64,000 bases of DNA from Altibacter lentus. GTDB lineage: Bacteria > Bacteroidota > Bacteroidia > Flavobacteriales > Flavobacteriaceae. The stretch spans positions 1,504,963 to 1,568,962 of the forward strand of contig NZ_KN050846.1 of the NCBI RefSeq assembly GCF_000746845.1, read 5' to 3'. The first letter of the stretch is position 1. Each line of letters begins with the position of its first letter. A program made the translations under genes and the position numbers. Positions 8,467-16,745 of the stretch are shown one piece after another. The notes beneath the pieces were generated by a model. It ran no database searches. It saw only the letters and a program-made list of their open reading frames with translations, and was not told the DNA's origin.

Positions 8467-10683
8467 ATGATGAAAAAATTACTCCCTAAAATTTGTACGG
8501 TCACCTTCTTATTCTTTTGCTGTATAAATTTCTCGACAGCACAGGTAGGTATCGGCACTACGACACCTCAACCTGGATCAATTTTAGATATAAGTACCGC
8601 AGATAAAGGCCTTTTGGTCCCGCGGGTCAATATCGCAAATTTAGCAACCATCGCTCCCATTACCGGCGGCGCAACCGAAAGTCTTCTTGTATACAATACC
8701 AACACCACAACCGGTGTGGGTTTTCACTATTGGAACGGAAGTCTTTGGATCCCTATACTAAGTAAGGATTGGAAACAAGGTGGAAATGTAGGAACCAATC
8801 CCGCCACCGATTTTATTGGAACTATAGATAATGTGGGTCTTCGTTTTCGCACCAATAACATTGAGCGATTGGAGATCACCAACAGCGGACTTTTTCGAGC
8901 ATTCACTGCCGGAACGGCGACCACCCCTTTATTGTCCTGGGATATTGATTCGGATACAGGGATTTTTCGTGGCACCGACGACCAATTGAATCTTGGAGCC
9001 GGTGGATTAGAATTTCTATCCTTACAAGAGAATGCTAACGATGCTCTAATTATCAACGACACAGGTGTGGATATGAATACCCGCATTGAAACCGCCAATG
9101 AAACAAATGCGTTGTTTGTAGATGGTGCCAATGATAATATTGGGTTGGGGACCGGCACACCCAATCCCAGTGCACAACTTGAAATTGCCGATACCAATAA
9201 AGGGATCTTGATCAACCGGGTGGCACTTAACGCAACCAATTCTGCTGCTCCGGTCACGAGTCCCGCTACCGGATTGCTGGTCTACAACACGGCCAATGCC
9301 AGCGCGGGAAGTACACAAGTTCTTCCAGGATTCTATTACTGGGACGGATCAAGATGGATTGCCATGGGAGGAACCGGCGGAAAGGACTGGTCTCTTGAAG
9401 GTAATGCCGGAACGAACGCAGGAATTAACTTTATTGGTACTACCGATAATACAGATTTTGTTCTACGTACAAATGACACCGAGCGGCTTCGCTTCTCAAG
9501 CGCAGGAAATGCTGGTCTCGGAAATGCCCCGTATAACAATGTGGCCTTACGAGTGAATAATGGATCTGATTTTGGTATTGTTACTGAAACTTCCAGTACC
9601 GGGGGTGGCGTTATGGCTCTGGAAAGTGGTAGCGGCGATGCACTGTCCGGTCAAAATAGTGGTACAGGTCTGGGTGTATTTGGATATGCCGCCAATACAC
9701 ACGGTATGTATGCAACTACGGCCTATACAGGTGGTGCCTTTTTAACAGGAGGAATCATAGGATGGGGTTCAGGCCTCAATGGTGCCAATGGTGTTCTGGC
9801 CGTAACCGATAAAATAGTATCATCGGCTTCCAATATGGGGCTACGCGCTGTATCGGGTAGTACAACATCCATCTCTTCTTCCACGGTCATGAATGTTGGT
9901 GTGAACACCAACGCTACAGATCTTGCTTTATATGCCTTAACAGAACGTCCTATTACAAGCAACGGTACTACCGAAGCCGGACGCTTTCAATCCAACTATA
10001 CCGGTGACCCTCTGCTTCCGGATTCAAGGGATCCCCGTGCACAATTGGCAGGGTACGTTACAAATACCACGACTCCTATTGGGAATCAAAATGTTTATTA
10101 TGGCGGGTACTTTTACAGTGGCGGATCTAATAGTAATTCATCGTATGCTTATGCCGGAGCCCGGATAGGCGGAACCAATTATAAGATTATAGGAAATGGT
10201 ACTGTATCCACCATTGTAGATGGAGAGGGTGACACTAAAAAGGTAATGTTTGCTCCTGAAGCGCCCGAAGTTCTTTTTGAAGATTATGGAACGGGACAAT
10301 TGGTAAACGGTACTGCCAGTATCTCTATTGACCCCATTTTTTCAAAGAATATAGTAGTGGACGCCAGCCATCCGCTAAAAGTTTTCATTCAATTAGAAGG
10401 AGATTGTAACGGCGTGTATGTTACAAACAAGTCGGCCACCGGTTTTGTGGTCAATGAGCTTCAAGGAGGTACTGCCAACGTTCCCTTTTCATGGCATATC
10501 GTTGCAAATCGTAAAAACGAAGGCGGTGGCGCTATAGACGAAAGATCGAACTATAGTGATTTGCGTTTCCCGGATGCTCCATCTCCGGTTGAAACAGATG
10601 TATTGGAATCCAAGCAAATGAAGGAATATTCACCCGCAGACTCAAAACCATCTTTAACTGCTGCTGTTTCAAAAGAAAAATAG
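8467..10683 (+). CDS. Large exported 'VGIGTTTP' head-module surface protein with conserved C-terminal domain
   Basis: The product is 738 residues. The ATG at 8467 (MMKKLLPK) starts a proper signal peptide ending STAQ around residue 26, while the longer frame from a TTG at 8377 adds an unlikely leader. Mature residues begin VGIGTTTPQPG, the head module of Bacteroidota surface and tail-fibre-like proteins (LDIS...KGLLVPRV...LLVYNT...YWNGSLW). A second copy of the module appears near residues 230-305 (NPSAQLEIADTNKGILINRV). The middle is Gly/Ser/Thr-rich. A C-terminal domain (about 585-690: APEVLFEDYGTGQLVNG...LEGDCNGVYV...NELQGGTANVPFSWHIVANR) recurs in the 16746 gene. No T9SS sorting domain is visible. 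The function is unknown; a surface filament or adhesin is inferred. Confidence 0.75.
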   Translation: MMKKLLPKICTVTFLFFCCINFSTAQVGIGTTTPQPGSILDISTADKGLLVPRVNIANLATIAPITGGATESLLVYNTNTTTGVGFHYWNGSLWIPILSKDWKQGGNVGTNPATDFIGTIDNVGLRFRTNNIERLEITNSGLFRAFTAGTATTPLLSWDIDSDTGIFRGTDDQLNLGAGGLEFLSLQENANDALIINDTGVDMNTRIETANETNALFVDGANDNIGLGTGTPNPSAQLEIADTNKGILINRVALNATNSAAPVTSPATGLLVYNTANASAGSTQVLPGFYYWDGSRWIAMGGTGGKDWSLEGNAGTNAGINFIGTTDNTDFVLRTNDTERLRFSSAGNAGLGNAPYNNVALRVNNGSDFGIVTETSSTGGGVMALESGSGDALSGQNSGTGLGVFGYAANTHGMYATTAYTGGAFLTGGIIGWGSGLNGANGVLAVTDKIVSSASNMGLRAVSGSTTSISSSTVMNVGVNTNATDLALYALTERPITSNGTTEAGRFQSNYTGDPLLPDSRDPRAQLAGYVTNTTTPIGNQNVYYGGYFYSGGSNSNSSYAYAGARIGGTNYKIIGNGTVSTIVDGEGDTKKVMFAPEAPEVLFEDYGTGQLVNGTASISIDPIFSKNIVVDASHPLKVFIQLEGDCNGVYVTNKSATGFVVNELQGGTANVPFSWHIVANRKNEGGGAIDERSNYSDLRFPDAPSPVETDVLESKQMKEYSPADSKPSLTAAVSKEK

Positions 10684-10747
10684 TGACCTAAGTCACTTTT
10701 AAAGAGGGAAATACACACAAAGGGTTGCTTATTTGTGTGTATTTTCC
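10682..10747 (+). terminator. Two successive hairpins after the 8467 gene
   Basis: AGTGAC/GTCACT (10682-10687 and 10692-10697) overlaps the stop codon and is followed by Ts. A second, longer stem pairs GGAAATACACACAAA (10707-10721) with TTTGTGTGTATTTTCC (10732-10747), with one bulge. Together they probably terminate the 8467 transcript before the 10846 promoter. Confidence 0.65.
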
Positions 10748-10784
10748 TATAAATGTTAATTTTTTATGCTTTTGGTCGAATATT

Positions 10785-10817
10785 TTGAACCTTAATCGGT
10801 TTTCTTACGTATACTTG
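10785..10817 (+). promoter_or_regulatory. Candidate promoter for the three tandem paralogues
   Basis: TTG (10785-10787), 22 bases, then TATACTTG (10810-10817), one mismatch from TAnnTTTG. The ATG at 10846 follows after a short leader. The next four genes have small gaps, so one transcript could cover 10846-16547. Confidence 0.5.
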
Positions 10818-10845
10818 TCGTAACCAAATTGATAAAAAGTACATT

Positions 10846-11658
10846 ATGAGACCTACTTATGCTATAAAGCTAAGTTTTTTATTCTTGTCATTAGCTTTAT
10901 TCGCCCCCCAAGAAACTACAGCACAAACTGTAGGTATTAACACCACAACTCCCAATGGTATTTTAGAAGTGAACAGTCCCAATTTAGGTGTTGTGCTTCC
11001 GCGTGTTGCCTTAACCCGAACGAATATCGCTGCACCGGTGTTAAATCCCCAAGGCGGCAGTTTAGCTCCCGGAACGGTTGTTTATAACACTAACACTACA
11101 ACTTCTGGAAGCAGAGATGTTGTGCCCGGGATTTATGTATGGACCGGTTCGGAATGGTTTAACAAATTTCCGAAGAAAGAATCTAAGATCGTAAAGCAGA
11201 CCTCAATGTTTCAACCTCAATCCACAGGAGGTTATCAGAACATCCCCGGTATGACGGCACAAACTTTTACTCCAAAATATACAGGAACTTATAAAATTGA
11301 AGTAAGCGTAAATTACGGTGGAGGATATGTACGAGATCTGTCAGCAACCAGCACCGATGTCGCGGCACAATTAGGGAATTTTCAATTTACCTTTAACGGG
11401 ACCAACCATTTAATTCCCGCAAAAACCAACTGTGTGTATTCCACTTCAGGAACGCGCTACTATGCGATCTGGCAACAGCATTCTTATTTTGTATATGTAA
11501 CACTTACTGCCGGAACTAACTATTCTTGGCGTCTACGATTCGACCAATTGGCTTCGCCGGGGTTCGAAAATAACGGCGATTCAGGAACAGGTAGGGGATA
11601 TATTGGTATTCCGGACCACGTACCTTGTTATGTTGAATTCACTTACGTAAGAGACTAA
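10846..11658 (+). CDS. Exported head-module protein, tandem paralogue 1
   Basis: 270 residues with a signal peptide ending ETTAQ. The head module follows (TVGINTTTPNGILEVNSPNLGVVLPRVAL, then VVYNTNTTTSGSRDVVPGIYVWTGSEW). The C-terminal half (about 125-270) is a beta-sandwich-like domain with TPKYTGTYKIEVSVNYGGG, FQFTFNGTNHLIPAK, VYVTLTAGTNYSWRLRFDQ and a terminal PCYVEFTYV. The latter recalls C1q-like jelly-roll folds, but this is only a pattern impression. It is the first of three consecutive genes with the same architecture. It lacks a T9SS sorting domain and a lipobox. Function unknown; a surface or fibre subunit is inferred. Confidence 0.72.
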   Translation: MRPTYAIKLSFLFLSLALFAPQETTAQTVGINTTTPNGILEVNSPNLGVVLPRVALTRTNIAAPVLNPQGGSLAPGTVVYNTNTTTSGSRDVVPGIYVWTGSEWFNKFPKKESKIVKQTSMFQPQSTGGYQNIPGMTAQTFTPKYTGTYKIEVSVNYGGGYVRDLSATSTDVAAQLGNFQFTFNGTNHLIPAKTNCVYSTSGTRYYAIWQQHSYFVYVTLTAGTNYSWRLRFDQLASPGFENNGDSGTGRGYIGIPDHVPCYVEFTYVRD

Positions 11659-11672
11659 TAAAACTGACTAAC

Positions 11673-12488
11673 ATGAAAAAAACTACAACGCAATTCCTTT
11701 GTATACTTTTCCTTATCATGAGTCATCTTTCTTTGGCTCAAGTGGGTATTGGTACTACAACTCCAAATGGGATTTTAGATATTAACAGTTCGCAGTACGG
11801 AGTAGTCTACCCCAGTGCTGCATTGACCGCTACCAATGTAGCAGCCCCTGTGGTAAATCCGCTTGGCGGTGCTTTAGCAGTTGGAACCACCATCTACAAT
11901 ACGAACACCACCAACACAGGTGCCAACGATGTTGAGCCGGGTATTTATTCCTGGGATGGCACTAAATGGGTAACGCATTTCTTTATCCGACAGCACGAAC
12001 TTCACCAGCAAACAAGCTCTCTTAGAAGTTCATCCTCCCTAGGATTTCAATCGGTTCCCGGATTAGGGCCACTTAGTTTGAAATCATTTACAGCAGCCTA
12101 TTCCGGACTTTACCGCATTGAGGTACGAGTGAACTACGGTGGCGGTAAAATGGTTAATAATGGCGATGTAAATACTGCCGTTGCGGAAGGGGATTTTCGT
12201 TTTACCTTTAACGGAACACCACATATTATCCCCGTAAAATCATTTTCAACCTACCATGCTTTTTATAATGGCGGAACTGATTTCACCAATATTTGGGGGC
12301 AGACATTTAAAACTATATATGTAAACCTAACCGCCGGGCAGACCTATAATTTTTCCTTAGAATTCGATCAATATGATGCCCCCGGATTAGAGGGGAATGG
12401 CAACTTGATTGGTGCATTAGATGGACGAGGCTATGTGGGTACAGAAATCCCTTGTTTTGTCGAAATATCGTATATCGATGAAAACTAA
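11673..12488 (+). CDS. Exported head-module protein, tandem paralogue 2
   Basis: 271 residues, signal peptide ending SLAQ, then VGIGTTTPNGILDINSSQYG and the shared YNTNTTNTGANDVEPGIYSW element. The C-terminal domain again shows FTAAYSGLYRIEVRVNYGGGK, FRFTFNGTPHIIPVKS, YVNLTAGQTYNFSLEFDQYDAPGLEGNG and PCFVEISYI. It lies 14 bases after paralogue 1 and 40 bases before paralogue 3. The three differ mostly in the segment between the head module and the C-terminal domain (here HELHQQTSSLRSSSSLGFQ), as expected for duplicated and diversified surface subunits. No catalytic motif is visible. Confidence 0.72.
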   Translation: MKKTTTQFLCILFLIMSHLSLAQVGIGTTTPNGILDINSSQYGVVYPSAALTATNVAAPVVNPLGGALAVGTTIYNTNTTNTGANDVEPGIYSWDGTKWVTHFFIRQHELHQQTSSLRSSSSLGFQSVPGLGPLSLKSFTAAYSGLYRIEVRVNYGGGKMVNNGDVNTAVAEGDFRFTFNGTPHIIPVKSFSTYHAFYNGGTDFTNIWGQTFKTIYVNLTAGQTYNFSLEFDQYDAPGLEGNGNLIGALDGRGYVGTEIPCFVEISYIDEN

Positions 12489-12528
12489 GATGTCCCCACA
12501 ACCCAATTATAATTTAACCGAAATCATT

Positions 12529-13362
12529 ATGAAACGATATAATTACTTACTTCTTATTACAATCCTTTCGTTCTTCGGAATAAATACCGTTTTGGCGCAA
12601 GTAGGAATTGGAACGAGTGCTCCTCAAGGAATGCTGGATCTGCAAAATAATAATGCTACCGGGTTTGTATTCCCAAAAGTTGCACTAACATCCACTGCAT
12701 CTATGGCGCCTGTTGTAAACCCGAATGGTGGTGCACTAGTTGCCGGAACCATTGTTTTCAACACTGCCACTACAACAACTGGAGCAAACGATGTTTCACC
12801 GGGTATCTACGCATGGAGCGGAACACAATGGAACCCTCAATTCCTGCGGCAGGATTCGGCTTTGTACGAACAAACCACTTTGGATTTTAGGACGGTAACC
12901 GGCAGCACTTCCTATAACAATGCTTCATCAGACTGGGCGGAAGTTCCCGGATTAGGAGCCGACAAATATTTCGTTCCAAAATATACCGGAACTTATAGAA
13001 TTAAAGTGAATACCAATTTTGCCGCCGGAAAGATCAATTTGCCTGTTTCAGGAAATATTGAGATGGCCACCATGGAAGGGCTCTTCAGATTTACATTTGA
13101 CGGAACTCCCCATGTAGTTTACACCCATTCTTATGGATTATACAATGGAGGCATTGGAGGCGGTACTTATTACGAGCAACTAAAGCATGACACGAATACG
13201 ATCCTTTACGTTCATCTAACGGCGGGACAATCTTACTATTTTAGTTTAGAAATAGATATATTCGTTGCTGACCATTTTGAGAATTCCGGTAATTCCGGAG
13301 ATGGTAGAGGTCATGTAGGTGTAGGGTTGCCCTGTACTGTAGAATTTACATTTATCGACTAA
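12529..13362 (+). CDS. Exported head-module protein, tandem paralogue 3
   Basis: 277 residues from the ATG at 12529 (MKRYNYLLLITILSFFGINTVLAQ, a complete signal peptide). An earlier in-frame ATG at 12421 lies inside the preceding gene and adds an unlikely 36-residue leader, so it was rejected. The mature protein starts VGIGTSAPQGMLDLQNNN, followed by FNTATTTTGANDVSPGIYAWSGTQW and the same C-terminal sandwich (PKYTGTYRIKVNTNFAAGK, FRFTFDGTPHVVYTHS, YVHLTAGQSYYFSLEIDIF, PCTVEFTFI). It is the most divergent of the three. The following choice-of-anchor-B gene begins 41 bases later, so all are probably co-expressed. Confidence 0.72.
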   Translation: MKRYNYLLLITILSFFGINTVLAQVGIGTSAPQGMLDLQNNNATGFVFPKVALTSTASMAPVVNPNGGALVAGTIVFNTATTTTGANDVSPGIYAWSGTQWNPQFLRQDSALYEQTTLDFRTVTGSTSYNNASSDWAEVPGLGADKYFVPKYTGTYRIKVNTNFAAGKINLPVSGNIEMATMEGLFRFTFDGTPHVVYTHSYGLYNGGIGGGTYYEQLKHDTNTILYVHLTAGQSYYFSLEIDIFVADHFENSGNSGDGRGHVGVGLPCTVEFTFID

Positions 13363-13403
13363 AATCAATATTGAAAAGAATCATCACAATAAACCCTCAT
13401 CTA

Positions 13404-16400
13404 ATGAAAAAATTAATACTACTTGCCATTTTACTTAACAGTATGATCATCATGGCGCAAGCCCCATGTTCGGGAGGAACTGCCGGCGGCTATCCCTGTA
13501 ATGGGCTTGACCTTAAAGCGTATAAACCACTTACCGGAACATTGGGACTTGGTGCCTCTTCAACCGGGAATGATTCATGGGGATGGACCGACCCTCAAGA
13601 CGGAAAGGAATATGCTATTGTTGGCTTGGATAATGGTACCGCTTTCTTAGAAGTTACCGCTACCGGAGGCCTTCGCCATTTAGGGAAACTTCCTACTCAT
13701 ACGTCAAGCAGTTCATGGAGAGATGTTAAAGTATATCAAAACCATGCTTTCATTGTAAGTGAAGCATCGAATCATGGTATGCAGGTGTTCGATCTTAAAC
13801 GGTTGAGAGGGTTAAGCGAAAACAAGAATCGTGTTTTTACCAATGATGCACATTATAATGGCTTCGGAAAAGCGCATAACATCATCATTAACGAAGATTC
13901 AGGCTTCGCTTATATTTTAGGTGCCAATGCGAACGGAAACGGTGGCCCAATTGTTTTGAACATTCAGAATCCAACAAGCCCGACATTCGCAGCATATTAT
14001 GCGGGCATGGGTTATAGCCATGATGCACAGGTAATTACTTATAACGGCCCGGACACAGATTATACAGGTCGTGAGATCTACATTGGCAGTAACGAGGACA
14101 AGGTGGTGATCCTGGACGTTACTAATAAAGCCAACATTCAGCATATCTCTAACTTAGATTATAGCTATAAAAGATACACGCACCAGGGATGGTTTACCGA
14201 AGATCAACGGTATTTCCTATTAGGTGACGAACAGGATGAATATTCCGGAGGTAACGCAGGTAATAACACGCGTACCATTATCTTCGATTTTAGCGACCTA
14301 GATAATCCGGTAGAACACTTTCAGCATTTTGGTGCTACTCTGGCAATTGACCATAACGGTTATGTACGCGGGAATCGGTTTTATATAGCAAATTATTCTG
14401 CCGGGATGCGTGTGATCAAAATTTCAGACATTGCAAATCAAAACATTCAGGAGGTGGCCTATTTCGATACATACACGCCAAATAATACGGCGAATTTTAA
14501 CGGTGCATGGAACGTATATCCGTATTTTGAGAGTGGTAATATCATTATTAGTAATTACGACCGCGGACTCTTTGTTGTGAAGGATCCAAATTACGATAAT
14601 GTAGACCCAGTCGTGGTATGTCAACCTTTTACCGCTACCCTTGATAAGAATACCGGATCTGTTACAATTTCGGCCCTGGATGTAGACGGCGGATCTACGG
14701 ACAATAAAGGCATAGTAAGCAGAACTTTGACCGGCCAGACCACCTTTACCTGTGACGATGTGGGATCTACTTTCGATGTAACGCTTACCGTGGAAGATGA
14801 CTATGGAAATAAAGCTTCCTGTGTTGCCACGGTTACAGTTGCTGCTGAAACAACCGCTTACTTAGGAGGCGGATCGTGGAGCAATGGAGCCCCGGGTATT
14901 GGGTCGAATGCTAAAATTAGTACAGATTATAAAACTACCGATATCTTAAACCCTTTAAATACCAGCATTGATGCGTGTACTTGTGAAGTGGACGCTGCCA
15001 GAACCTTAACGGTCTCTGCCGGGGATTATATTAATATAACTAAAGATATCACTGTGAACGGAAGTCTTGTAGTAGAGCATACCGGAAGTGTCGTGCAAAC
15101 CGATGATACGGCCACTGTGAACAACAATGGAAACAGTATTAGTGTTGCATTAGAAACCCCCATCCTACAAACCCGCGATTTTATGGTAATGGGTAGTCCC
15201 ATGACGGCTGAAACGCGAAATGATGTCTTCACTAATGCATTTTTAGTACTGAACCAGAATCCGGGGAATTTTATCCCTCATCCCGGGGTTCCGGCCGGCG
15301 GAACTAACTTTGCTGATGACAATAACAATTTTTGGACTTCCTATTCTGGCAGTATTGATGTAGGAAAAGGATATATTGTTCGTCCGCAATCCGGTTATAC
15401 CGACCCTGCAAATCACACTTATGCAATGACATACACTAAAGGGACATTGAATAATGGAGTTGTAAGCCGACCTATATTTTTTAACGGATTGGGAAGTAAT
15501 CCCGACGGAACGCCTAACGTTTTGGCAAACCCATACCCTTCTGCGATCTCTGCGATCGATCTGATCAATGCGAACCCGTTGATCAATGAGATCTATTTCT
15601 GGGAGCATTTAACAGCTCCAAGTCCAGGCATCCCCGGTGCCGGAAGCATTAACTTTAGTATGGATGATATTTCTATGTATAATTTATCCGGCGGGGTGAA
15701 AGCAGCAAACGATCCCGGTGCTTCAACAACGCCTAATGGTGTTATTTCCACCGGACAAGGATTCGCTATTAAAGCAATGGCTGCAGGAGCTGTGACTTTC
15801 GACAACAGTATGCGCCTTACTTCAGGAAATACCACACTGCGTAACCCGGCAGATGAGCTTGAAATCGACAGGATTTGGATAAACGTTCGTAACGCCGAGT
15901 ACGAAATAGGAAGCAACGCATTGATTGCATTCAATCCTACAGCAACACCACAGTGGGATGCCGGATACGACAGTCAGCGATTGGCCACTGCTATATCATT
16001 GTATTCTCATATGGACAATAACCCTATTCAATTGGGTATTCAAACAAGAGAATCTTTTGACCCAAGCACCAAGATCTCCATGGGGTTTGCCAGTCAGGTC
16101 AATGCAAACGCAGTATATACCATCTCCCTTGAAAATATGGAAGGAATGCATATTGGAGCCACTACCGTATATCTGTTGGATAATGAAACAAATATCCTTA
16201 CAAATCTAAGTGAGTCCACTTATGAATTTGAAAGCAATAAAGGAACGTTCGATCAGCGCTTTACACTCATGTTCGAAAGTGACACTGTATTAGACACAGC
16301 TGCAAGTATATTAGCTTCGATTACAACCTATCCTAATCCTACCGATGATGTGGTAACGATTTATTCCCCGAACGCTGTGATAAATGATATTGAGGTGTTC

Positions 16401-16547
16401 GATCTAAGAGGCAGAAGAGTGGTTGAGATTATGAATAAAGAAGACCATCATTATGTGTTGAACCTATCCGATCTAGAGACAGCTATTTACTTTGTTAAAG
16501 TATCTACCGAAGTTGGTTCTATTACTAAAAAAGTCATCAAAAAATAG
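13404..16547 (+). CDS. Choice-of-anchor B family protein with T9SS type A sorting domain
   Basis: 1047 residues from the ATG at 13404, where MKKLILLAILLNSMIIMAQ forms the signal peptide; a TTG 33 bases upstream was rejected. Residues about 30-415 match the choice-of-anchor B family, a beta-propeller-like region with repeated elements such as MQVFDLKRLRG, KVVILDVTNK and GMRVIKISDIA. Next is an Ig/HYR-like domain (DPVVVCQPFTATLDKNTG...VTLTVEDDYGNKASCVATVTV), then a long extracellular region. The last 75-80 residues (TTYPNPTDDVVTIYSPNA...IEVFDLRGRRV...YFVKVSTEVGSITKKVIKK) form a T9SS type A C-terminal signal. It is therefore probably exported across the outer membrane and attached to the cell surface. 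It is the only member of this cluster with that signal. Confidence 0.87.
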   Translation: MKKLILLAILLNSMIIMAQAPCSGGTAGGYPCNGLDLKAYKPLTGTLGLGASSTGNDSWGWTDPQDGKEYAIVGLDNGTAFLEVTATGGLRHLGKLPTHTSSSSWRDVKVYQNHAFIVSEASNHGMQVFDLKRLRGLSENKNRVFTNDAHYNGFGKAHNIIINEDSGFAYILGANANGNGGPIVLNIQNPTSPTFAAYYAGMGYSHDAQVITYNGPDTDYTGREIYIGSNEDKVVILDVTNKANIQHISNLDYSYKRYTHQGWFTEDQRYFLLGDEQDEYSGGNAGNNTRTIIFDFSDLDNPVEHFQHFGATLAIDHNGYVRGNRFYIANYSAGMRVIKISDIANQNIQEVAYFDTYTPNNTANFNGAWNVYPYFESGNIIISNYDRGLFVVKDPNYDNVDPVVVCQPFTATLDKNTGSVTISALDVDGGSTDNKGIVSRTLTGQTTFTCDDVGSTFDVTLTVEDDYGNKASCVATVTVAAETTAYLGGGSWSNGAPGIGSNAKISTDYKTTDILNPLNTSIDACTCEVDAARTLTVSAGDYINITKDITVNGSLVVEHTGSVVQTDDTATVNNNGNSISVALETPILQTRDFMVMGSPMTAETRNDVFTNAFLVLNQNPGNFIPHPGVPAGGTNFADDNNNFWTSYSGSIDVGKGYIVRPQSGYTDPANHTYAMTYTKGTLNNGVVSRPIFFNGLGSNPDGTPNVLANPYPSAISAIDLINANPLINEIYFWEHLTAPSPGIPGAGSINFSMDDISMYNLSGGVKAANDPGASTTPNGVISTGQGFAIKAMAAGAVTFDNSMRLTSGNTTLRNPADELEIDRIWINVRNAEYEIGSNALIAFNPTATPQWDAGYDSQRLATAISLYSHMDNNPIQLGIQTRESFDPSTKISMGFASQVNANAVYTISLENMEGMHIGATTVYLLDNETNILTNLSESTYEFESNKGTFDQRFTLMFESDTVLDTAASILASITTYPNPTDDVVTIYSPNAVINDIEVFDLRGRRVVEIMNKEDHHYVLNLSDLETAIYFVKVSTEVGSITKKVIKK

Positions 16548-16578
16548 GATCTAGCTAACCCCCGCTTATCAATTTGTA

Positions 16579-16610
16579 AGAAAAGCCTTCAGAAATCTGA
16601 AGGCTTTTCT
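16579..16610 (+). terminator. Terminator after the choice-of-anchor B gene
   Basis: AGAAAAGCCTTCAG (16579-16592), loop aaat, and CTGAAGGCTTTTCT (16597-16610) form a perfect 14-base stem with T-rich 3' side. It separates the 10846-16547 group from the next gene. Confidence 0.9.
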
Positions 16611-16745
16611 GATTTTATAGCACACAAATCTATTAAATTTTACAATTGTCGATAATACTGACACATTATCGAATACCATGTTGACTACAAGACATTTGTA
16701 AGCAATTCATTTTATCTTTATGGATCAACTTCCTAATTAATAGCC

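Noticed and set aside
12421-12528. Upstream extension of the third paralogue from ATG 12421
   Set aside because: It overlaps the previous gene by 68 bases and places the signal peptide internally. ATG 12529 gives a proper signal peptide.
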